Of a stretch of DNA of 64,000 nt, positions 17,792-25,194 are shown in pieces. Numbering within the stretch: position 1 is the first letter of the stretch; each line of letters starts with the position of its first letter. Origin of the DNA: Chitinophaga sp. MM2321 (lineage in GTDB: Bacteria; Bacteroidota; Bacteroidia; Chitinophagales; Chitinophagaceae); NCBI RefSeq assembly GCF_964033635.1, contig NZ_OZ035533.1, positions 6,171,001 to 6,235,000 of the forward strand. The letters are read 5' to 3'. The notes under the pieces were generated by a model. The model did not search any database, was not told where the DNA came from, and saw only the letters and a list, made by a program, of their open reading frames with translations. A program made the position numbers and the translations under genes.

Positions 17792-18706
17792 TTACTGCCA
17801 CAAGTCTTCATGCTCCCATTCAGGAATGAATCCCATGCGGTTTAATTCTACCCCTGGAGATTTTATTATCAATTGTCTTAACTCGTCGTTGAAATGATTA
17901 TCAGGACAACAAGTATGTAATAAATACCTTACTGCACACAATTGATAATAAAGATGTTGACTAAGTGGGCCGCCGGTGGGGGGAGCATTCTTAATCCAAG
18001 GCAATTGTGGGCGCCGCATGTCCTTTGGAGGAAAACTAAATATACGGTAACATACTCTTGAATGATGCGCACAATAATTCCTCAATACAGATATTACTTG
18101 CATCCAGCTATGCATCCATGCTTCACTAGGAAGGCCGTAAATTTTTGCGATTTTCTTTTTTTCTGGTACGTTTTTATGAATGTTGCCATATATTTTTGAA
18201 AGCACGCCAAAGGAAAGTACTTGCATTGTTTTCCAGGCAGGAGGGTATTTGTCCGTTCCATACTTGCGATCATGATGAGCTACAAAATCTTCATTTGAAC
18301 GGCTTAATTCTTTGTCAATGGTTTTAAGAATTTTATCTAATACTTCTTCACTAAATGCATATTCAACACGAGTAAACCAAGCAGGATGATACGCTGAACA
18401 CATTTCATTGACCAAGACAGAACGAAAGGATACTTCTATACGCTCTATTGCATTAAGTAACAAAATTCTTAATTCACGATCAAAGTTATATAACTCGGCT
18501 ATTTGTTCAAAAGTAGATCCTGGAATAAAAGTATGTGTCACAGCATCATTCTGGAAGATTTGCCAATAGCCAGCTAATCTATAGTATCCAATGTGCTTTA
18601 AATAGTGTTCTGCCTCAAGAGGATCATCAATAGTTAATCCCCTTCGCTGTAAAAGGGCTATCTGATGGGAGGTTGATGTAGATGGTTTTGTGTAGGGGGT
18701 AGTCAT
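17792..18706 (-). CDS. Abi_2 (AbiD/AbiF-type) abortive infection protein
   Basis: A 304-residue member of the Abi_2 family, known from lactococcal phage abortive-infection proteins AbiD and AbiF. Visible features are the N-terminal QIALLQRRGLTI and AEHYLKHIGYYRLAGYW, then YNFDRELRILLLNAIERIEVSFRS. Near residues 209-215 is RNYCAHH, an R-x4-H motif of the HEPN type found in RNases. The gene looks richer in A and T than its neighbours, which suggests acquisition by transfer. It stands alone, about 290 bases from a tRNA that could have served as an integration site. RNase activity and phage defence are family inference. Confidence 0.88.
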   Translation of the reverse strand: MTTPYTKPSTSTSHQIALLQRRGLTIDDPLEAEHYLKHIGYYRLAGYWQIFQNDAVTHTFIPGSTFEQIAELYNFDRELRILLLNAIERIEVSFRSVLVNEMCSAYHPAWFTRVEYAFSEEVLDKILKTIDKELSRSNEDFVAHHDRKYGTDKYPPAWKTMQVLSFGVLSKIYGNIHKNVPEKKKIAKIYGLPSEAWMHSWMQVISVLRNYCAHHSRVCYRIFSFPPKDMRRPQLPWIKNAPPTGGPLSQHLYYQLCAVRYLLHTCCPDNHFNDELRQLIIKSPGVELNRMGFIPEWEHEDLWQ

Positions 18707-18822
18707 ATAAAAAAAAAGCCCCGCCTGGGTGCGCTGATCTGTGGGAAGCGTGGCGAGTACTGTTGAAGTGAAGGTAATACGATTTTAGGTAGGTTACAAA
18801 TATATTTAGACGTAATATCGCC

Positions 18823-19494
18823 TCAAAGCGTAACCGCCTTCTTCACCTTCTCTACTTCCACCGATTTGTCTTTTACCCTTAACGACAGGTAATAATGCCA
18901 CAATATCATTGTGGCAACAGTCCGGTGGGGTTGCCATGCGGCTGACAGACTAAGTAATTTTTCCACTGAAGTATCCTTTGGCAGTTTTTTAACCTGTTTC
19001 AGTGCATTTACTGCTGCCAGGTCGCCGATTGGAAAAATATCCGCCCGGCGGAGCACAAACATCAGATAAACATCTACCGTCCAGTTGCCAATTCCTTTTA
19101 AGGCAACCAGTTTTTTACGGACTTCTTCATCAGGCAATTTCTCCATTGCTTTTGGGTTGAACTGCCTGCTTTGAATGGCCTCCGCCAGAGATCTGACATA
19201 AGACATTTTCTGACGGCTAAAATAACAGGCTTTTAATTCTTCATCTGTTAGTTCCAGTAGTTTGTCAGGAGTTATTTTTGGGAGTCTTTCACGCAGTTTA
19301 TTTAGTGCTGCCAGGGCGGAAGCCAGCGATACCTGTTGTTCCAGTATAATATGCACCAGGCTTTCGAACGTATTTGGTCTTGTCCACATTGGAGGATAAC
19401 CAAATGTTTTTATGATGAATGCCAACTCCGGATCTTTCGAGGAAAGTTGTTCGCAAATGGCGTGAAAATTTTCCGTTGAAAACGTATGCAACAC
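18823..19494 (-). CDS. DNA-3-methyladenine glycosylase (AlkA/HhH-GPD type)
   Basis: Base-excision enzyme that removes alkylated purines, 223 residues. The helix-hairpin-helix LKGIGNWTVDVYL lies at about 131-145 and the catalytic Asp in FPIGDLA at about 157. The N-terminal part (FESLVHIILEQQVSLASA) is typical of the HhH-GPD fold. It lacks the N-terminal extra domain of E. coli AlkA (282 residues). It lies next to an O6-methylguanine methyltransferase gene on the same strand, fitting an alkylation-repair group. Confidence 0.9.
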   Translation of the reverse strand: MLHTFSTENFHAICEQLSSKDPELAFIIKTFGYPPMWTRPNTFESLVHIILEQQVSLASALAALNKLRERLPKITPDKLLELTDEELKACYFSRQKMSYVRSLAEAIQSRQFNPKAMEKLPDEEVRKKLVALKGIGNWTVDVYLMFVLRRADIFPIGDLAAVNALKQVKKLPKDTSVEKLLSLSAAWQPHRTVATMILWHYYLSLRVKDKSVEVEKVKKAVTL

Positions 19495-19588
19495 TTAAAT
19501 TGAGTTTTTGGAAAGATAATATAAACTCCTAACCTCAACAAGTATTCATACCAAAGCCCGAGCATGATGCGCATGCCCGGGTGCTTCA

Positions 19589-20140
19589 TTAAAAAAGAGT
19601 GGGGTTCACCTTGCTTTCTAATTGAAGTAAGCAGTGCTTGTTATCCAGGCCACCTGCAAATCCAACTAATTTCCCGGAGGCGCCTATTACCCGGTGACAA
19701 GGCGTAATGATAGAAACAGGATTTTTGCCCGCAGCGGCTCCAACAGCACGTACTGCTTTCGGATCACCAATTTGTTTTGCGATCTGCCCATAAGTTCTCG
19801 TTTCTCCAAAAGGGATAGTTAGCAGTGCTGCCCATATTTTTTTTTGAAATTCAGTTCCTACAAAATCCAGTTCAATAGAAAATGTATTTCTTTTTTTGGC
19901 AAAATATTCGTTGAGTTGCCCTTCTGCCTTACAGAGGATGGGATGGTTTTTATCCTCTACATCAGCACTTACCTGTATGCGATTCGGGTTGTCATTTTCC
20001 CAAAGAACGGCAGCAAGCCCTTTATCACTGGCTATCAGTTTTAGCTTTCCTACAGGAGATGCCATTGTTTTATAATAATATGCTGTCGTATTCCCTTTGA
20101 TGTGGGCTGGTGTTATAGCAGAGATGTGTTTCGTTTCCAT
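19589..20140 (-). CDS. ogt: Methylated-DNA--protein-cysteine methyltransferase
   Basis: Suicide repair protein that transfers the alkyl group from O6-alkylguanine to its own Cys. The active site PCHRV is at about residues 147-151, followed by GKLVGFAGG. FQKKIWAALLTIPFGETRTYGQIA is the DNA-binding helix-turn-helix. The protein has 183 residues. The first 25 precede the conserved MASPVGKLKL segment, so the ATG at that point is an alternative start. No AraC-type Ada regulator is nearby. Confidence 0.93.
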   Translation of the reverse strand: METKHISAITPAHIKGNTTAYYYKTMASPVGKLKLIASDKGLAAVLWENDNPNRIQVSADVEDKNHPILCKAEGQLNEYFAKKRNTFSIELDFVGTEFQKKIWAALLTIPFGETRTYGQIAKQIGDPKAVRAVGAAAGKNPVSIITPCHRVIGASGKLVGFAGGLDNKHCLLQLESKVNPTLF

Positions 20141-20231
20141 GATTTTTTATTTTTAGAATACAAATTTACGATCTGCTGACGCGCAAAAGAACCCGTTTCT
20201 TGCTATCTGTTTTTTGCAAATAGTTTGCTAT

Positions 20232-20843
20232 TTAAATTGATATTTGAGCGATATAGCCTGCTCTGAATGTATTGACAATAGACCTGGGTGTTAAAACTGG
20301 TAATTTGCCGGCCTGGGGTAAGTGCATTCTTTTTGAATAGCCAAAGGGGGACCATAAATACATATATCCTTTCACTATTAAATATGGCTCATCCCCGAAT
20401 ATGACGAAAGTTCCGTCAGGTAATTCATCGGGTCTTTCTTCATAAGTTATTTTTGTATTACTGCTACTAATCCGTTCTTTATGCAGAACATTATCTATTT
20501 CTTTGATCAAAGTTTTTGTGTCGAATTCATAACCAGGATTACCTTTCAGCCAAAGAGCTTTAAATTTAACAGCCGCTTCTTTGCGACATTCAAAGCAGGG
20601 CCGGTGACCTGCGGAAAAAGAGGTGGCTTCATCCATAAAGAAAAGTTCTGTATATCTGTTATGGGCCATTACTTCTCTCTTCCTGTTTTTAAATTCAAGT
20701 ACACAGGTGATCCATGTTTTGATTTTAAATGGACGAAGGATTTCCTTATTCTCATTGTGTAAAACTCCCCGGTTTCCCATAAAGATTCCCCTTGCCGCTG
20801 TTTTGATAATATTGCCCATTGGGTCAACTCTATTCTGTAGCAT
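20232..20843 (-). CDS. Uncharacterised protein with an Ada-like CxxC motif
   Basis: A 203-residue cytosolic protein that I do not recognise as a named family. Its most telling part is FFMDEATSFSAGHRPCFECRKE near residues 67-88, which resembles the end of the Ada zinc-binding domain (AGFRPCKRC in Ada). One further Cys occurs earlier (WITCVLEF, about 44). The N-terminus has RVDPMGNII and GIFMGNRGVLH; the C-terminus has LPDGTFVIFGDEPYLIV and YMYLWSPFGY. It is upstream of ogt and alkA on the same strand, separated by about 90 bases, so co-expression is possible. A role in sensing or repairing alkylation damage is inference only. Confidence 0.6.
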   Translation of the reverse strand: MLQNRVDPMGNIIKTAARGIFMGNRGVLHNENKEILRPFKIKTWITCVLEFKNRKREVMAHNRYTELFFMDEATSFSAGHRPCFECRKEAAVKFKALWLKGNPGYEFDTKTLIKEIDNVLHKERISSSNTKITYEERPDELPDGTFVIFGDEPYLIVKGYMYLWSPFGYSKRMHLPQAGKLPVLTPRSIVNTFRAGYIAQISI

Positions 20844-20973
20844 GGTTATTTTCTTTATTTAAAATTACAGTTTCCGGCGCTAAAAATTGATATGGCTATA
20901 TGCTACCCGGTAGTTGACCCATCAGCTGCCCGGGCAGGACAAGCAATAGAAAAGGCTTCCCGCATATAAAGAA

Positions 20974-20998
20974 GGCCCCCCGGCAAACCAGGGGGGCC
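20974..20998 (-). terminator. Terminator of the GH31 gene
   Basis: A very GC-rich hairpin (GGCCCCCC with GGGGGGCC, short AT loop), 10 bases past the GH31 stop, followed on the minus strand by TTCTTT. Confidence 0.9.
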
Positions 20999-21007
20999 GT
21001 TCTTTTC

Positions 21008-23467
21008 TTATAAACCCACGTTAATAAGCTCGTTACTATTACCGAAAGTAGCCTGTTGAATAAGACAACTATCTGCCGGAATAAATGTACCCTGCGGATC
21101 AAACCGGGAAATAGGCGACAGGAAAGCATGTGTACCTGCCTGTAAAGACAGCTGACTACCGTTAATGGTTATACTTTTTTGTGATGAAAACCCATGCAAC
21201 AGTAATTTGACGTAATGAAATTTTGACTGATAACTGCCGGCAGTTTTTTCCAGCACGATTTTTTTATCGGCAGGGTTATAAGTAATGGCGCGTTGATAGA
21301 AGACACCTTTCTCATTGTCGAAGCTTTCACCATCATCTTCATAATAAACAAATGTATTTGTCTTATCGCCTTTATAGATGTGCAGGAAAAGCGTGTCTAC
21401 AGGCTTTTCTATGGTAGACTGAATCAATGATTGCATGGGAATGATACTGCTTTCTTTTACATACACCGGTAAGATTTTAATGCTGAGGTCTGTTGTAACT
21501 TCCTGCTGGCCATCGATAACGGCATCCGTATAAAAGTTGTACCACTTCCCTTCGGGGAAATATATTTTACCAAATTCTTTGGTACTCTCGAAAGGCGCGA
21601 TCATGAACGCATTGCCAAAACCATATTGATTCTGAAAACGGGTGTCATATACTTTTGCATCGAACGTATTGTTAAGTGCCAGTGTACGCATAACGGGCAT
21701 GCCCGTACGCGTAGATTCGAACAGGGTACTGTAGAGATATGGCAGGAGATGATAGCGCAGGTTGATATAATTACGGGAGATCTCCAGCACTTCTTCTCCG
21801 AAAGTCCAGGGCTCGGCGGACTTGGTATTGATACCGGTATGACTCCTGAAATAAGGAATAAAAGCGCCTATCTGCATCCAGCGGGCATACAGACTTACGG
21901 TAGGATTACCGGTAAAGCCACCTACATCCATACCAGTGAAGGCCATACCGCTTACACCTAAACTATTCAACAGCCTTACGCCTAACAGCATATGATCTTC
22001 TTCGGCGCGGTTATCACCGGTCCACAGGGCGCTGTAACGCTGACTACCGGCATATGCTGCACGTGTTAACAGGAAGGGTCTTTTTTTCAGTTCTTCCCTT
22101 GTGCCTTCATAACTGGCGCGCACCATTTGAAGACCGTAGATGTTATGTCCTTGCTGATGTGTAACCGGATGACCTTCGTAGTTGAAGATGACATTGTCGG
22201 GCATTTTCTGTCCCCAGGTAGCAATTTCGTTCATGTCATTCCAGATACCGCTCACACCGTCACGGATATACGATTTTATCTGCCCTTTCCACCAGTCGCG
22301 GCCCTTCATACTGGTGAAGTCCGGAAAGTGGCACCAGCCGGGCCATACCTGGCCGGTATAGTTTTCACCATCGCTGTATTTGAGGAAGATATTTTCTTTT
22401 TTTCCGTTTTCATAGGCCGCATAGCCTTCTTCTACTTTGATACCCGGATCTACGATCACCGTTATCTTAAAGCCCATGTCTTTCAGTTGACTGGTGAGTT
22501 GCCTGGGATTTGGGAAGCGATCTTTATTCCAGGTAAACAGCTTATAGGCATCCATATAATGAATGTCCAGTGTGATACCGTCGGCGGGGATTTTCTTTTC
22601 CCGCAATGTTTGTGCGATACGCATTACTTCCGTGTCAGGATAGTAGCTGTAGCGGTTTTGCTGGTATCCCAGGCTCCACAAGGGCGGCATGGGCATGCGG
22701 CCGGTAAGACTGGTATACGAAGTAATAATGTCTGCCATTTGCGGGTGGTAGATGAAATAATAATTCATCTCTCCTCCCCTGGCGCCGAAAGAAGAAAACC
22801 GGTTGTTGCTGGCGCCGAAATTGAAATCGCTTTGAAAGGTGTTGTCGAAGAAAATGCCGTAGTTGAGATGGTGATGGATGCCTACATAAAAAGGAATGGT
22901 AGCATAGATAGGGTCCTTGTTGGTAGCGTATCCGAATACATCGGAGTTCCAGTTCGTATAGCCTTCACCTTTACGATCAAGGTTACCTGTTTTTTCGCCC
23001 AGGCCTATAAATCTTTCGCCCTCCTGCATCTTCTTGTAGGTTGTTACATCATTACCGATCCAGGAAGTGGTTAATCCTGGTTCATCCTCGTTGATCACTT
23101 CTCCCGAAGGGGTAAAAAAACTAATGGAGAAAGGCCTTTTTGTAATGCGCATGCGCAGGGAATCGGTGGTTATACTGATCTCACTGTCTGTTTGCGCTAT
23201 CTGTGTTTTTGTTGTAACCGGCTTTGCAATGACGGCGTAAGAGAAGTCGGCGGTGAGGGGTTGCTTATCCATACGTACCCTGATCACGGACGGACTATAC
23301 ACGGTGATTTCTGCGAAAGCATTTTCTGCGTTGATCTTTATTTGCTGTCCGGAGATATTGACCGTATTTATTTTTCCGATCTTCATCACCTGGTTTTGGG
23401 CGGTGGCAGCACAGCAGGTTAGTAGCAAGAGCAGACCTGAAAGCCCCGGCAGAATGTTTTTATACAT
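21008..23467 (-). CDS. Glycoside hydrolase family 31 alpha-glucosidase, exported
   Basis: An 819-residue periplasmic enzyme with a signal peptide (about 1-23, ending ATAQ), a galactose-mutarotase-like N-domain, a TIM barrel and C-terminal beta domains. The GH31 nucleophile motif IWNDMNE is near 410 and the acid/base region WTGDN near 481, followed by GMDVGGFTGNP. YSYYPDTEVM and ADGITLDIHYMDAYKLF match the substrate-pocket segments of alpha-glucosidases. It is downstream of susD and susC, so it probably trims imported alpha-linked oligosaccharides. Family 31 also includes alpha-xylosidases, so exact specificity is open. A 150-base gap with two hairpins separates it from susD and may allow separate control. 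Confidence 0.93.
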   Translation of the reverse strand: MYKNILPGLSGLLLLLTCCAATAQNQVMKIGKINTVNISGQQIKINAENAFAEITVYSPSVIRVRMDKQPLTADFSYAVIAKPVTTKTQIAQTDSEISITTDSLRMRITKRPFSISFFTPSGEVINEDEPGLTTSWIGNDVTTYKKMQEGERFIGLGEKTGNLDRKGEGYTNWNSDVFGYATNKDPIYATIPFYVGIHHHLNYGIFFDNTFQSDFNFGASNNRFSSFGARGGEMNYYFIYHPQMADIITSYTSLTGRMPMPPLWSLGYQQNRYSYYPDTEVMRIAQTLREKKIPADGITLDIHYMDAYKLFTWNKDRFPNPRQLTSQLKDMGFKITVIVDPGIKVEEGYAAYENGKKENIFLKYSDGENYTGQVWPGWCHFPDFTSMKGRDWWKGQIKSYIRDGVSGIWNDMNEIATWGQKMPDNVIFNYEGHPVTHQQGHNIYGLQMVRASYEGTREELKKRPFLLTRAAYAGSQRYSALWTGDNRAEEDHMLLGVRLLNSLGVSGMAFTGMDVGGFTGNPTVSLYARWMQIGAFIPYFRSHTGINTKSAEPWTFGEEVLEISRNYINLRYHLLPYLYSTLFESTRTGMPVMRTLALNNTFDAKVYDTRFQNQYGFGNAFMIAPFESTKEFGKIYFPEGKWYNFYTDAVIDGQQEVTTDLSIKILPVYVKESSIIPMQSLIQSTIEKPVDTLFLHIYKGDKTNTFVYYEDDGESFDNEKGVFYQRAITYNPADKKIVLEKTAGSYQSKFHYVKLLLHGFSSQKSITINGSQLSLQAGTHAFLSPISRFDPQGTFIPADSCLIQQATFGNSNELINVGL

Positions 23468-23506
23468 GAGTCGTGTAGGTTTTTTTTAACAAAACATCTC
23501 CCTACC

Positions 23507-23524
23507 GCATTATTTGCATAATGC
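23507..23524. promoter_or_regulatory. Palindrome upstream of the GH31 gene
   Basis: GCATTAT and ATAATGC separated by four bases, 40 bases upstream of the GH31 ATG. This could be an operator. No regulator is tied to it. Confidence 0.35.
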
Positions 23525-23565
23525 GAAATAGTTATAAGAATAGCTGTAGTGGAGGATTTGCCAGG

Positions 23566-23597
23566 AGGCAAGGCCATTTCTAAAAACGACCTTGCCT
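23566..23597. terminator. Hairpin between susD and the GH31 gene
   Basis: Arms AGGCAAGG (23566-23573) and CCTTGCCT (23590-23597), 20 bases past the susD stop, with a 16-base loop. Either an attenuating terminator or an mRNA-stabilising hairpin that lowers GH31 expression relative to susCD. Confidence 0.55.
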
Positions 23598-23616
23598 TCA
23601 GCAAAAAGTGTATTTA

Positions 23617-25167
23617 TCAGTAGCCCGGATTCTGTTCCAGGTTTTTATTAACGGCCAGATCACTGGTTGGAATAGGATACAACAGGTACTTCGGATCGTC
23701 TGTTGGTTTCAACTGCCATGGTTGCAGGAATTTTCCGAAGCGGATAAGATCCTGTCTTCTCCAGCCTTCCCAGTATAATTCGCGGCCTCTTTCATCGAGT
23801 AGATTATCGAGGGTCAGTGCGCCGAAAGTGGAGGCGCCACGTTTGCTGCGGATCTGGTTGATGATGGGAAGTGCTTCACCGCCTTTGCCGGTTCTCAAAA
23901 GGGCTTCTGCTTTCATCAGCATTACATCTGCATAACGGAAGAAAACAAAATCATTGCTCGCTTCATTGTTACTCAATGATTTTTCGCTGGTAAGCAGATC
24001 TGGCGGATATTTAATCACCCTGATGCCTGCCATTTCTACCTGGTCGCCGGTAGCTCTCAGTTCCACTTCCCGTGTAAATACCAGTGGCCGTCCTTTTCTG
24101 TCCAGTATTTTGTTGCCATGCTGATCGTATTGCTGTCCTACCAGGAAGCCTACTTTCAGGCCGGTTTTTTCTGTCAGGTTAGGATATGCGCCACCTAACC
24201 TTTTATCAGCAGCTTCATATTTATCATAGAAGTCTGAGAGGGTGGTGAATCCGTTCCAGCCACTTGGTGTCTGGCTGTAGTGGAGGGTACACATCCATCT
24301 GCAAAATACAGCATCACCATTGCGGACGGTACTGAATCCCGGTCCGTTTTGCTGTGTGAAAATATTCTCTGTTGATTTCACATCATTATCGCGGGCGAAG
24401 TTGTCGTAATAGTTATCTGCAAGCCGATAAGTAGCTGTGGCATTGATTTCATCTGCCAGTGTGATCACCTTTTGCATATCCGCTGCATCGAAGGTGGGTG
24501 TTTGCCGGTTAGTGAATGTACCTTTGTTGAGATACATTTTCATCAGCAGGAAACGTGCGGCATCTTTATTGGCAACATATGCCTGCGCAGCGGGCCTGTC
24601 GGCCAGGTTGGGCAGAATTTCATTTAATTCGGCAATGATAAAATCGATGGCTTCCGGTGCTTTAAACACTTTAGGTGCTGTCAGCAGGGTATCTGTAGGA
24701 TTACGGAAAGGAACCTGACCATACAGATCCAGTACGGAAAACATGGATAATGCGCGGAGAAAGCGGGCTTCTGCTTCCTGTTCGGGTGTGGGGTGAAAGT
24801 TCAGTACGTTGGTGGCGCTGAATTGTTCCAGCAGCAAGGCACTGAATGTATTCTGAATATGTGCGTGATCGGGTGTCCATTTGTGTTCATGAAGGGCACG
24901 CCAAACGCCATTGTCATCCCAGTCGCCTCCACGTGTGGGCCCAAGGGCTTCGTCTGTACTCATTTCAGACATACCCCATGTCTGGGAAAAGGCCTGATAG
25001 GCATTCTGCAGATTATTATAAGCGTTTTGCAGCAGCTGCGGCGCTTTAATAATGGAATCCGCCTGGTCTTTGGTGAGGGTGGAGCCTAGTTTTTCATCCA
25101 GGCTACAGGCGGTATATCCTACGCAGCAGGCTATTACGATAACTGATCGGATTATATTCAAAGTCAT
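23617..25167 (-). CDS. SusD/RagB-family outer-membrane lipoprotein
   Basis: A glycan-binding surface lipoprotein that partners the SusC transporter. The N-terminus MTLNIIRSVIVIACCVGYTAC ends in a lipobox, with the lipidated Cys at residue 21. Residues 25-330 hold the TPR-like SusD fold (QAYVANKDAARFLLMKMYLN is typical), and the C-terminal end has FFRYADVMLMKAEALLR, IRSKRG, DERGRELYWEGWRRQDLIRFGKF and YPIPTSDLAVNKNLEQNPGY, all standard. It has 516 residues. It follows susC by 27 bases in the same operon. Confidence 0.96.
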   Translation of the reverse strand: MTLNIIRSVIVIACCVGYTACSLDEKLGSTLTKDQADSIIKAPQLLQNAYNNLQNAYQAFSQTWGMSEMSTDEALGPTRGGDWDDNGVWRALHEHKWTPDHAHIQNTFSALLLEQFSATNVLNFHPTPEQEAEARFLRALSMFSVLDLYGQVPFRNPTDTLLTAPKVFKAPEAIDFIIAELNEILPNLADRPAAQAYVANKDAARFLLMKMYLNKGTFTNRQTPTFDAADMQKVITLADEINATATYRLADNYYDNFARDNDVKSTENIFTQQNGPGFSTVRNGDAVFCRWMCTLHYSQTPSGWNGFTTLSDFYDKYEAADKRLGGAYPNLTEKTGLKVGFLVGQQYDQHGNKILDRKGRPLVFTREVELRATGDQVEMAGIRVIKYPPDLLTSEKSLSNNEASNDFVFFRYADVMLMKAEALLRTGKGGEALPIINQIRSKRGASTFGALTLDNLLDERGRELYWEGWRRQDLIRFGKFLQPWQLKPTDDPKYLLYPIPTSDLAVNKNLEQNPGY

Positions 25168-25194
25168 TATTAGTAGTTTTAGATGAATGGAAAA

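Noticed and set aside
22127..23074. 315-codon plus-strand frame opposite the GH31 gene
   Set aside because: Antisense to conserved GH31 motifs, with no recognisable domain. A by-product of codon bias.
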